NCBI GenBank assembly: GCA_000697355.1
Contig: JNEN01001014.1
Span: 62,001 to 126,000, forward strand
Length of the DNA: 64,000 nt
Reading direction: 5' to 3'
Source of the DNA: Syncephalastrum monosporum B8922
Taxonomy: Eukaryota > Mucoromycota > Mucoromycetes > Mucorales > Syncephalastraceae
The notes beneath the pieces were generated by a model. It had not been told where the DNA came from, did not search any database, and saw nothing but the letters and a program-made list of their open reading frames with translations. Positions 25,084-35,640 of this stretch are shown piece by piece (the first letter of the stretch is position 1; each line of letters opens with the position of its first letter). A program made the position numbers and the translations under genes.

Positions 25084-26804
25084 ATGATTTCCAAAAATCC
25101 CACCGAGTGCACGCTTATCGTCCTCCAGCATGGCTTGTGGGGTATGCCGATACACATGCGCTACCTCGAAAAACAGCTCATAAGAAACGCGACAAAACAA
25201 ATCGGCGCCGTCGTCGTAGTAAGCACATTAAATCAGAAACCGTAGACGAGGATGACACAATATCTTAGCATGCTCTTTTCCTTGCGCATAGCTCAACGTG
25301 GGAGTTAATCGATTTGAATACACATATGATGGGGTACGTAGACTACATACATATATATCGTACGTCCGACACAGATTACTACGATATATCTTTTCTACAT
25401 GATCTATCTTTTCTAAACATATTTAGATCGATGTCTGTGGCCAGCGACTTGCTGACAAGGTATGATAAAGGCAGTTTGTCTCGCTATATTCAGCTCGCTC
25501 ACTCGCTATATTTGTCGTCCAGATCCAGCAACACGTAGCATATTTGCTCCGGAAGCAACACAAGAAGGTAACACGAATCACCATGGCAGGTTATTCGATG
25601 GGCGGCCTCATGTTACGCTACGCTATCGGGGTTCTCGGAAAAGCGGGTTTCTTTGATCAAGTGGAGCCTCTCGTAAGTAGTCCATCCGCATGAAATAAGA
25701 AGAGAAGTCGACGAACTCAGGTGATTAGCTTTTCGTGTCATTGGCAACCCCGCATTTAGGCGCGTGCCACCCGCCCTCGACCTTGTTCGGCCGGGGGTAC
25801 GATTATCTCTGCAGCCGCGTGCTCTCCAGGACAGGCGAACAACTCCAGCTCCTCGATACGTTTGACGCACAGCTTCCTATTCTCGCCGTTTTGGCTGACC
25901 CTAGTAAGATGAAAGGAAAAGGTACATTGGTGTGTTCCTGGTTTCTAAGACGTCCATATCCACATTCAGATCGAGAGTACTTCCAATACCTTGCACGATT
26001 CAAAGCCCGGCGGGTCTATGCCAACATTGTCAACGACCGCACCGTCCCGTATTGCTCCGCAGCCCTTGAAGCCATGGATGAATTCCATGACGGTATCCAG
26101 CATTTAGCTATGTAAGAGGGTCTCACATGACATTTTGTGTTGGTGTGTTTAATAATAATTCTTCGCATCAAGATCACGCAATACGAATTATCCGTCCATT
26201 GTCGCGGATATCCATCCAGCGGACACCAAGCAAAAGCAAAAGAACAAGAAAAACAAGAACTTTTACCAGAAGATAAAGCGGATTGGCAAGACCACACTGA
26301 AATATACCGTTTTTGCCACCGCCCCGCTTTGGCTCCCTCCCGCCGCAGTCCTCGTCCTCTCCTTCATCGGCATTCAGTGCTTGCTTTCACGCCTGCGACT
26401 GGCCATGCTGAACCCACAAAAACCATTCGAAACGCTGTCAGCCGCTTCAAGCCAAGACGAGCGGCAGCATTTGCTGGGGAGTTCCCCTACCCCTTGGCCA
26501 AGACAAAGAGGTACTTACCATGCCCCCATGCCTTCATGCTACTAACGAGATAGCCTACATATCAGATGACGAAAAACAGCCTTTCTGCAGTGATCGTCAG
26601 CCGCTGACGTCGATCCAGCTGGATATGTTGCATGATTTGTGTCAACTCGAATGGGACCGCGTGCTGGTATGCATTGACAGCCTGAATGCACACGCGAGCA
26701 TGGTGTGCCGAGAGAAAGCATTCACCAATCATGGTGGGCGGGCCGCCGTGCGTCATTTTGTAGATACCACACTCGCTTCCCTTTCACTTGCATCATCATC
26801 ATAG
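25084..26804 (+). CDS. DUF676 serine-esterase/lipase-like protein, copy 2
   Basis: A tandem paralogue of the preceding gene. It reads MISKNPTECTLIVLQHGLWG, then LNVGVNRFEYTYDG, IDVCGQRLADK, nucleophile elbow MAGYSMGGLMLRYAIG, LFVSLATPHLGACH, ANIVNDRTVPYC and a hydrophobic segment (PLWLPPAAVLVLSFIGIQ), ending in CREKAFTNHGGRAAVRHFVD like copy 1 (CRQKRFENSGGRALVQHFVD). Intron positions match copy 1, and each junction I checked keeps frame, including a short one at 26512-26553 with a CTAAC branch site. The coding frame therefore looks intact, although the sequence has diverged (SMGG for SLGG, long substitutions in the linker) and the coding GC is lower than in copy 1. The intron equivalent to the GC-AG intron of copy 1 has a normal GT donor here. 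It could be a subfunctionalised duplicate. It converges on BolA. Confidence 0.8.
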
Positions 26805-26808
26805 AACG

Positions 26809-26824
26809 TGTGTGTGTGTGTGTG
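26809..26824. repeat. GT dinucleotide microsatellite
   Basis: Eight GT units immediately after the stop codon of lipase copy 2, in the 79-base gap before the BolA stop. Confidence 0.7.
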
Positions 26825-26883
26825 ATTTTATACAACATGCATAAATTAACAATAGTATTCATAGTCGTTTTTCATCTTTTCCT

Positions 26884-27485
26884 TCATGCCTTCTTTTCAA
26901 TTTCGGCAGTCGTCTTTGTTCGCAGCGTCAGGGCATGGACGCCCTCCTGCAGCTCCTTGTCCAGCAGCTTGTACACGGACCGATGACGCTGCATCAAGCT
27001 CTGTTTTAAGTTTCAGTGAGTCGTCTATCATCCGAGTTGTCCGTCTATTTCCTCACCTTGTCAGCAAACGCATCGGAGACGATGGTTATCCTAAGCGTCA
27101 AAAGTAGGTCAGGGTCGTTTATTAGCTATAAACAAAGCAGAAACGGATTCGCCGCTTACCGAAAGTGCGTCTCCTTGTTCGTGTTGCCTTCCATGGCAGC
27201 GTGGTGCGCGTGCATGTGCGATTCGTTCACAATGTGCAGAGTCGAAGGCACAAACTCTTCAATAAGCTAGTAAAAGGAAGGGAAGGAGACCCAATGAATC
27301 TTGATCCCATCCACTGTCAAAAAACAAAGATAAAAAGACGCTACCTTTTCTTCGATCGCAAGCTCCACCGGGCCTCGCTCACTGAGCTTGATGAAATCGT
27401 TCATAAACGAGCTTGTTGGTGCAGTCGAATAGGTGCGCAGGGACCGGCCCAACGCGGGCAAGGAGTTGACCACAAAACGATTCAT
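26884..27485 (-). CDS. BOL1: BolA-family protein, mitochondrial BOLA1-like
   Basis: Four exons (27345-27485, 27160-27266, 27057-27090, 26884-27000) sum to 399 nt and 132 residues. The N-terminus MNRFVVNSLPALGRSLRTYS is basic, hydroxylated and lacks acids, like a mitochondrial presequence. The BolA fold follows: VELAIEEKLIEEFVPSTLHI, VNESHMHAHHAAMEGNKETH, FRITIVSDAFADKSLMQRHR, then KLLDKELQEGVHALTLRTKT. The GxETHFRI segment is the BOLA1-type pattern. The conserved histidines and the single-histidine helix-turn-helix region are present. Family knowledge: BolA proteins pair with monothiol glutaredoxins and help mature mitochondrial Fe-S proteins such as SDH2, which is also in this window but not adjacent. 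The third coding exon is only 34 nt. Confidence 0.92.
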
Positions 27486-28213
27486 ACTGACTGGTGTGCA
27501 GGAGAACCAAAAAAAGCGTCCAAGCGTATGTTTTCCAGTGGGTTTCCCCAGGTCCTGAAATTTGTGTTCCAAAGTGCCGAATTCAGCAACCCAGCCAGAC
27601 ACAACAATGGCTGTTACAACTCTACTACTTTGACAACAGATACATGTAAGCAATGGGTTGATCTGGTAAATAAGTCTCGACTGTTGTAAAAGAACCTAAA
27701 AAGCGCATACATGCTTGGCCTGGCTTGATATGACTGGCATAAGAAAAAGCCTACATAACATCATCAGTGGCATGAAGCGCAGCCCCAGCGCAATATGATG
27801 CGCCATAGATATCTATATAAGACAGGACTTACCATTCTCTTGTTTCCTTCATGACCTCATTCGTAACGCTATATCCAAATACACTCAAACTATGCCACTG
27901 CAGACATTTTAATAGTATAAGCTAATGGCTAAAACAGGCACATGGCGGGGCGAGCTGCGCGGCCTGCGTCTGTGTATGTATGTGTGTAGATGTATGTGAA
28001 CGTACCTGCACCTTATTTCTCCCTCCGCCAGATCTTCCCCCTTCACCACGCATACTACCTAATACTTGATGTCACCTGCATTTCATATACACATACCTGC
28101 TACACGCACCACATGCAAGTGTATAAAACTAGACCCGCCAACGCACAATGGTTCGTCTCTTTTTTTTTCCTTTCCTCTTCCTTTTCCTTTCCTTCTACGT
28201 TACCTTTTCTGCT
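27486..28213. other. Divergent upstream region of BolA and the Ser-rich gene
   Basis: No supported coding. On the plus strand a TATAAAA element lies at 28122-28128, about 90 bases before the start chosen for the next gene. Confidence 0.5.
28122..28128 (+). promoter_or_regulatory. TATA box of the Ser-rich protein gene
   Basis: TATAAAA on the plus strand. It lies only about 20 bases before the upstream ATG at 28148 but about 86 bases before the ATG at 28214, which argues that translation begins at 28214. Confidence 0.45.
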
Positions 28214-28636
28214 ATGGCCACCTGCCATTCTCAGCGGTCCTCCGCCTCACGCTTTACAGAGCATTTTGACAGACCAGCCTCGAGCAGTCTGCTCTCCTTG
28301 GCCTCGTCCACACACGCGTTGAGCGTCGCCTCACCGTCCTCGCTCCTCTTACCACCCTCACTCTGCTCTCTCTTGCCCGAAACACCTCATACCGCTCAAC
28401 ACCCTAGTTCCCCCTCCTTTGGCTCGTCTCGCCATCCCCCATCGCTCGCGTCCTACGCCAGCTCCGATCTGTCCTTCATTCACATCCAGGCGGACGATAT
28501 CCATCCCACTTTCCCCAAGGAATCCGTCTCTGCCACCCAACCTACCCGGCGAAAATGGCGGAAAGTCTGGAACCTCATGACGGCACGCATCAAAAAGGCG
28601 TCGCAGCGACGCCTGAGCGTACGGGCTGGTCCTTGA
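28214..28636 (+). CDS. Unknown serine-rich protein with basic C-terminus
   Basis: A single-exon reading of 140 residues starting MATCHSQRSSASRFTEHFDR. The middle is rich in Ser, Pro, Leu and His, and the end is strongly basic (TRRKWRKVWNLMTARIKKAS). I recognise no domain. Support for a real gene is the TATA box, the GC-rich coding composition relative to its flanks, and an AT-rich downstream sequence. An upstream in-frame ATG at 28148 would add a very hydrophobic Phe/Leu stretch, which looks like a translated pyrimidine-rich leader rather than a signal peptide. The basic tail with Ser/Thr-rich disorder would suit a nucleic-acid or membrane-binding small protein, but this is only a description. 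Confidence 0.5.
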   Translation: MATCHSQRSSASRFTEHFDRPASSSLLSLASSTHALSVASPSSLLLPPSLCSLLPETPHTAQHPSSPSFGSSRHPPSLASYASSDLSFIHIQADDIHPTFPKESVSATQPTRRKWRKVWNLMTARIKKASQRRLSVRAGP

Positions 28637-29724
28637 TCGTTTCTCGTATCTAAAATGTATAGTTCCTAGCTAGTATATATAAAAAACAAAAACAGGGAGC
28701 CTCTATCCGCCTATGCAGGTGGGGTCATAATAATACCAATTAAAGTACACCTGCCTATCTACGCACGTACATTTATCGTAACGGAGCCATTCAAGATCAA
28801 ACAATCATGCCACTTGTAGCGTTTATTATTTCGGTGTGGCTGACAAAATGCATGGTCCATTTTTAAGTGACCCAAACGAGAACGGCCATTGGACAGCGTC
28901 CGTCGCGTAATCACAATTGACACTGCATATTCGGTGCTTCTATTCTATTCTTAAAATTGTGTGACATCCGAGCAGCGTTTCCAGATATGCGGTAACCAGA
29001 AAGTAGAGACACGGAGCGGCCAAGAGGGCAGTTTAGTCCGTGAAAGCGCAGCCGTCCTTTCTTCATCGCCAATAGGAGGCTTAGAGGGAAAGATCATAGG
29101 TCGGGGATTTGCGTATGTCGTATGTCAAGCCTGCCCGCATGATGCTTATCCGCACATCCACAAGAGTAGACTTGGGCAGGCGGCAGCTGGCGGAAATAGC
29201 CAATGCAGACTTTCGAATCGGTAACCTCAACAGACAATAGACGTAGCATCAACCCGGTGGCTTTTTTTCCCCGTTTTTACTGCTCTGTTTTGCAGGGTAC
29301 GAAGAAACATTACTGGGGTCATACACAGACTTCTGCCCCCCCCCCCCCGCCTTCCCCGTCTCCCTCCCCCAATTTTGTTCCTGCTTGGTCAAAATAAAGA
29401 AGAATGGAAATGGACCTGAGCAGGGCACAAATAAGTGGGCCATGATATCGTCACAAACCCACGACATGAACTGCTTCCTTTAGGATGTTCAACAAGATGT
29501 AGTACTGATAAACAGAAGCTCAACCAGCCCTATAGGTTGCTGTGTTGTATCGAAGCGAACGTGCGAAACGGTACTATTCAATATATAGGGTTAGTGTGCC
29601 TTGGAAATGCAAAATAGGCAAGGAGAGATCGACATTCGGTGTCTGACTTTAGCCACCTTCTTTATTTTTTCCCTTCTCTTCATCTCTTTCTTTTTTCATC
29701 TGACAGGACCCCGATCGATCCGTG
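28637..29724. other. Intergenic region upstream of guanylate kinase
   Basis: About 1.1 kb with no recognised coding. It holds a 13-base C run at 29336-29348. A pyrimidine-rich tract ending in a CTGACAG acceptor-like site at 29701-29706 just before the GUK1 start suggests a 5' UTR intron. Confidence 0.5.
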
Positions 29725-30423
29725 ATGCAGACCGCCGCCAAGATCTTTGTCATTTCTGGCCCGTCGGGCTCTGGCAAGTCGACGCTCCTGAAGCGTCTCT
29801 TTGCTGAGTTCCCTGATACCTTTGGTTTCAGCGTCTCTCGTATGTTTGCTTTTTGGCCTGACATTGGAAGAGACACACAGGACTAATCCCGAACTTCCAT
29901 AACCAGACACCACGCGTGGTCCTCGTCCGGGTGAGACCGATGGCAAGGATTACCATTTTGTGCCCAAGGACGTCATGGAGGCCGAGGTTGCTGCTGGCAA
30001 GTTTATTGAGAGCGCCACTTTCTCCGGCAACATGTATGGTATGTTTTCTATAATCCAATACATATGTCTGTATATATGCTGATCGTATGGATCTGCTCAG
30101 GTACTTCCATCAAGGCGGTTGAAGAGGTTGTTGCGGCTGGCAAGGTCTGCATGCTGGATATCGATATGCAGGGTGTCCAGGCCGTCAAGAAGACGCAGCT
30201 CCAGCCGCGCTACGTCTTTGTCCGTCCCCCTTCGCTCGAGGTCCTCGAGGCGCGTCTCCGTGGCCGTGGCACCGAGAAGGAGGAGGCTATCCTTGCCCGT
30301 CTTGAGGCCTCCAAGCGCGAGCTTGAGTACGGCGAGCAGCCCGGTGCTTATGACCGCATCATCATCAACGACGACCTCGACAAGGCATACGCAGCCCTCA
30401 AGGATGCCATCTTCGTCGCTTAA
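29725..30423 (+). CDS. GUK1: Guanylate kinase
   Basis: It phosphorylates GMP to GDP with ATP in the cytosol. Three coding exons are separated by short introns. The protein starts [20 protein letters not shown] (P-loop), then a [18 protein letters not shown] segment that binds GMP, then [45 protein letters not shown] (lid arginines) and [17 protein letters not shown]. The length, about 190 residues, is normal for eukaryotic GMP kinase. The pyrimidine tract and CTGACAG directly upstream of the start indicate either a 5' UTR intron or a short unseen N-terminal exon. Start 29725 is used because the next residues match the family N-terminus. It converges on the exopolygalacturonase at 30541. Confidence 0.96.
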
Positions 30424-30540
30424 TGCATGGTTCAAATCCTCCCACACCCTTCCTCTCCCATCTCAAAACACTACAGCATCACTCCTTTCGTTCTTTCTTG
30501 CATTTTAGGTCGCTTCCTTCCGTAATAATTTATTTGCTAC

Positions 30541-31922
30541 TTATTTGCAGTACGAAATTCCGCTGGACCCCTCCAAGTTGATGCATACATTGTCGGTTGT
30601 CTTGGAGCTTGCGTCGACATTGATGTTGGTGATGGTAAAGTCTTTGCAGGGTGTCGCGGTAGAGCAGTTAACGCTCAGGATGGGATAGCTCTTTTCTGAG
30701 GCAGAGCTGGATCATAACCGTGTCAGCCCCAGGAATTTGGATATGATGTGAACCATGTCTTACCCGTAGATATTGTTGATCGTGACATCGCTGATTGAGA
30801 GCGATGACGCGTCGTTGCCATTGCAATATTCCATCTTTTGATTATCGCAGTAGTGGGTCGTAATAATGATCGGGTTGTCCACGTTATCCAGATTAATATC
30901 GTCAAAGGTAACGCCCGTGACACTGCCTTTTCCGCCGGGCCAGGTCTTGATTCTGCAGACATGAGTTGGAGCAGCGGTTAATATCTACAGCATCGCCACT
31001 TTCCATTCTTAAGGTTTACCTCACACCGTTTTGGCAGTCGTGGCATGCATTCGAGATAAACTTGAGATCGGACACAGTCTCTGTCTCGGAAGCACCGTTC
31101 TTACCGAGAGAACCCACACTGAAGCCATGGCTGCCAGTGCAATCCAAATGCGTCACCGTCAGGTTCTTGACGCCGCCGTTCACCGCGATACAGTCGTCTC
31201 CGTTTACAATCGTAGAGGATTGAATGACCTATCCGCGTAGGACTGTTAGAGGCTGCATCTGCAGCTGACTTGTCTCTTTTTACTTACAATATTCTGCGAG
31301 TCTGAGACATCAAATGCGTCCGTGTTATGCGCATCTTTCTTCGCGTCGCTTGAGACAGTGTTAATTTTGATGCTCTCAAAGACGACATTGTTGCAGCCGT
31401 TCACGCTAAAATGGCTTCGAGGAGCCTGTTTGATACTGAAGCCAGCAAACCGCGAGTTTGTCTGCGAAATATGTGTTTAGCCAATCGTGTCCCTCGTTGT
31501 CCTCTAGACGGCTTGCTTACCGCTTTGGGCTTGAAAAGAGGAGGCGCATTGCGGTTGACAGCATCGTACCAGCCCTGGCCGTTGCCATTAAAGGTCCCGC
31601 TGCCTGACCATTGGATATTATCACCCGCAAGGTAGAAGAAGGCCTTTTCGTCTTCAAACTTGGTGTCGTAAGCCGGCAGATTGACGGTGCCCTGGAACGA
31701 CACAGTCACATCCTTGAGACCTGTCAAGGTCACAACCGACTTCATGTTGTATGTCGTGCCCTTGGCAAACGATACGGTACCGCCATTGTTGCATTTGTTG
31801 AAAGCTGCAACAATGTTGGGCGTGTCATCGCCACCGCTCGTACTCGCCACCGTGCACGTGGCAGCCTGCGCCACGGATATATACGCCAGCAAGGCGAAAA
31901 CGCTCTTGGTGATCAGTTGCAT
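30541..31922 (-). CDS. Exopolygalacturonase, GH28, copy 1
   Basis: A secreted pectin-degrading enzyme that releases galacturonate from polygalacturonan. Signal peptide [20 protein letters not shown] is followed by a right-handed beta-helix: [40 protein letters not shown], then the catalytic set [31 protein letters not shown] and RIKTW (split by an intron). The [14 protein letters not shown] form is typical of exo- rather than endo-acting enzymes. The C-terminus ends [11 protein letters not shown] at 30541. There are several introns of about 60 nt; the one at 30953-31019 is identical to that in copy 2. A TATATAA box lies at 32001-32007. Fungal GH28 genes are usually pectin-induced; no regulator site is seen. 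A tandem paralogue lies at 33036. Confidence 0.93.
30905..31141. repeat. 237-bp block identical to 33408-33644
   Basis: Every base matches the second GH28 gene at an offset of 2503. The block spans the end of one exon, a complete 67-nt intron (30953-31019) and the start of the next exon. Sequence on either side diverges. Confidence 0.95.
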
Positions 31923-33035
31923 TAGGAGCAGTTAAAGTATGTCAATAGAAGGGAAAGGAGGAGAAGAAAATGCTGGTTCATTTATGACACGGCTCCTCCT
32001 TTATATACTGTTTAGCTTGCCTGCATGCATGTTCCTGAATATCCACACATATGGCTACAAACATTTGAGATGTCTCACGTAAGAAGAGCGGCATTGACCT
32101 ACGGAACCCAGATATTTCGCGTATTAATTCTCCTGAAGTAATGATCGGATGAAGCCGAATTTCCCGACCTGTAATGTCCCGGCCATGTACCAGGGAATTG
32201 CAGCATCGATTTTGTTATTTGGTAATTTATCCATGGATGAATTATACTGTAGGTATCAATGTGAAAATGTAATTGTACAACATGAATATAATTATTCCAG
32301 AGACTACCTTGTCGTTTTGGCTACAGATGTCGATGAACTTGTTCTTTGTGCTTTTAGCAAGACTATCACTTAGAGGGTATAATTCTTATGCAGACTTAGA
32401 TATGCAGTATGGGCTATCGATATTCAGGAGAAAACAAGTATTACATGTCTCGATTTCCACAGGAAACATGCAAATGCATTGTATGACTAAAGCAAGTAGT
32501 ACCAGGCAATAAATTGAATGTCACACTGCGTGCCTTTGTGGTTCTTGCATCTTTCCTCGCGGACGCATTATCTCCACCCGCGGTAATTTTTCTTTGTCAT
32601 ACTTACAGACCAACTATGCCGGTGACAAGCTGCCCACGCTTTCAAAGGAATAGGTACATTCACTACGAGAGTGATAAGCCCGAAATGTAGCATTAATATC
32701 ATACTGTTGTGGAATACAAGCTTTACTGGCATCATAAATGGTTTATCAAAGGCACTCACCGTTAGCATTGCATAAACAGCGTAATACTGTAGTAATATAT
32801 GAGACCAGATAGAGCACAATCTATGGATTTAAAGACGCAAGTAATTTTGAATTGTTATGTTGCTATGATATGTCTGGTCATTCTTCGTCATGAAATGTGG
32901 GAATCTTTGTATATCTCTTTGTGATTTTATTTCGCTATTGGTTGTTTATTCGTGTTTAAGTTATATCAGGATCTAAAAAGGAGTGGACGGGTGGTATGAA
33001 GAGCGAACACAAAGGCACATGCGATCGCTATGCAT
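31923..33035. other. Spacer between GH28 paralogues
   Basis: AT-rich 1.1 kb without coding support. It contains the copy 1 promoter (TATA box at 32001-32007) and the copy 2 3' UTR. Confidence 0.55.
32001..32007 (-). promoter_or_regulatory. TATA box of exopolygalacturonase copy 1
   Basis: TATATAA on the minus strand, about 79 bases before the start codon at 31922. Confidence 0.5.
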
Positions 33036-34472
33036 TTAGCTGCTGCAGTACGAGATATCACCGGAGCCCTCTAGGTTCTCGCACACATTGTTAGTGGTCT
33101 TGCTGCTGGCCTCAACATTGAGCTTGGTGATGGTGAAATCGCTGCAAGGGGTGTCCACACTGCAGTTGACACTCAGAATGGGGTAGGCGTGATCCGAAGC
33201 TGAGCTATATAGCGATACGTATCAATATGAGCGTCATTTTCCTTTTGCTGTGTCCTGAAAACCTACCCATAAATATTGTTGATGGTCACATCGCTGATGG
33301 TCAGCGACGAATCATCATTACCGTCGCAGTACTCGAGCTTTTGGTTATCGCAGTAGTGGGTCGTAATAATGATCGGGTTGTCCACGTTATCCAGGTTAAT
33401 GTCGTCGAAGGTAACGCCCGTGACACTGCCTTTTCCGCCGGGCCAGGTCTTGATTCTGCAGACATGAGTTGGAGCAGCGGTTAATATCTACAGCATCGCC
33501 ACTTTCCATTCTTAAGGTTTACCTCACACCGTTTTGGCAGTCGTGGCATGCATTCGAGATAAACTTGAGATCGGACACAGTCTCTGTCTCGGAAGCACCG
33601 TTCTTACCGAGAGAACCCACACTGAAGCCATGGCTGCCAGTGCAGTCCAAACCCGTCACAGTCAGGTTTTTAACACCTAGTCGTGGTTAGACATGTTTAC
33701 GTCTATCAAAGCAACAGCTTACCATCATTCACAGCAATACAGTCATCACCGTTCGTGATGGTTGAGTCCTGGATCGCAATGTTGGACGATCCAGACACGT
33801 CAAAGGCGTCCGTGTTTTTAGCGGCGTTGTCTGAAGTGGAAACAGTGTGCAGCGTGAGCTTCTCAAAGGTCACGGTGTCACAGCCGTTTATGCTGAAATG
33901 GCTACGCGGGGCCTGTTTGATGGTAAAACCAGAGAAGCTATATACACAGTAGACGGATTAGCCATTGATCATTATAGCGGATATACAGTCTTTACCGCGA
34001 ATTGCTGGCCTTGGGCTTGAAGAGCGGGGGCGCATTGCGGTTCTTGGCATCGTACCTGAACGGACATTGTAAATATCAATGGAACACAAACACGAAAAAA
34101 AAAAAAATCAAGCTACCAGCCCTGTCCATTGCCATTGAAGGTGCCGCTACCGCTCCATTGGATGTTGTCGCCTTCAAGGTAGAAGAAAGCCTTCTCGTCT
34201 TCCAAGCTGGTGTCATAGTCAGGCAGGTTGATCGTGCCCTGAAAGTCGACAGTAACATCCTGGAGATTGGACACCGAGACAACCGACTTGAGGTTGTAGG
34301 TGGTGCCTTTGGGGAACGAGACAGTACCGCCGCTCTTGCATTGAGTGAACGCGTCTACGATGTTGCTCGCGTCATCACTTCCGCCAGAGCTCTTGACTTG
34401 ACATGTGGTGGCAGCGTGAGCCATGGTAGCGGCGGAGGCCAGCACAGCGAAAATGCTCGCAGTGATCTGCAT
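33036..34472 (-). CDS. Exopolygalacturonase, GH28, copy 2
   Basis: Tandem paralogue of the enzyme at 30541, same strand and architecture. Signal peptide [20 protein letters not shown], then [98 protein letters not shown] and a C-terminus ending [12 protein letters not shown]. The catalytic Asp trio (NTD, DD) and the HG and RIK motifs are intact, so activity is expected. The start at 34472 is preferred over an upstream in-frame Met because the signal peptide begins there, 61 bases after a TATAAAA element. The stretch 33408-33644, including an intron, is identical to copy 1, while other exons differ at many codons. Confidence 0.93.
33408..33644. repeat. 237-bp block identical to 30905-31141
   Basis: Partner of the block in GH28 copy 1; the intron here is at 33456-33522. 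Up to about 60 further bases on the left side of the block are also nearly identical, with three differences. Confidence 0.95.
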
Positions 34473-35640
34473 GATTAAGGAGAGATAGTATTTTTGTTGT
34501 TGTACTGCTTCAATGGCTCTATGAATCGTTTCTTTTATAGAGTCTAGCACACTTGACAGCACCGTATCATTCAATATATTATGGCATATTATCTCGGAGG
34601 CTGCCGAGCAGAGAACATAGATGGAAAAATCTCCGAATTTTCGCCCGTCGCTCAATTCCATCAACAGTGTTCCATGGTAACGAGACAGAGTACATGCACT
34701 AACCCAGTCTAGAACATGTACTGTGTCGGGGCACTTGGCCTGATGAATGTCGTCTATAAAGAAGTCTACACATTTTCTTTCTTTATTCCTGCTGGAATAG
34801 TCAATTCGATTGTACTTCTTGTAGCATCTGGATAAGCACTCTACGACAGGAACACGAATTCATTTTATACGACGCCACAACTATAAAAGGTCCAATTCAG
34901 GTACGATCCAGTAGAAAAAGCATACATGGACTCATATCGTAGACACATGTAACGTAACACAGAATACATTGAGATAATTGAACCATATATGTGCGCAAAA
35001 ATCGGAGCATTCGTAGCGATCACTATGGGTATCTCGCCGTCTAAATGATAGTAGCATTGGTCGCCCATGTAATATTTGATTATAAATCGAATGTGCAATG
35101 TTGATTTATTGAAGTGACATGCGGCAATGGATGGATACGTTGCACAAATACCCGATCCTCCGGCTTGATGCTCCGGAGAAGGGTATAATCAGATCCTGTA
35201 GAATTATGGACACTGGCGGTGGCAGGATACCGGACGCGAGATATCTGTTTCAAAGCTGGATCAATTCCACGAGCTTTACTAGATCATCTTGCAAGAAAGT
35301 TTGTCTGCTAAGCAAGACCTAACCCATGCTATTACTGCTGTCCATACCAGGTGACCAGAGTCAAGAGCGTTAGAAGAGATAAATGTAGATTGTTGGGCCA
35401 TGTTGTAACGGAAGCAAGTGGTTTGAACTGACCAAGATACAGATACACCCTTGTAGCCAAACTTCTATAGGGTCACCTTCGTCGATGACTTCCCAGCGAA
35501 ACACCACGGGCCACCCAACGTTTTTAAACGCTTCAAGAGGCTCACCTAGTCGGTGAGATCAAGTGTCTCCGCTCTTAGTTCTATGCTGTTTCCCATATTT
35601 AAACACTCACTTCTGCACAAGCGATTCGAGTTTACCATGC
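34473..35640. other. Intergenic region upstream of GH28 copy 2
   Basis: AT-rich with a TATAAAA element at 34533-34539 serving GH28 copy 2. No gene is seen. Confidence 0.5.
34533..34539 (-). promoter_or_regulatory. TATA box of exopolygalacturonase copy 2
   Basis: TATAAAA on the minus strand, 61 bases before the start codon at 34472. Confidence 0.5.

Noticed and set aside
26808..26826. Possible terminator or structured element at the GT repeat between convergent genes
   Set aside because: A plain dinucleotide microsatellite explains it; no hairpin can form.
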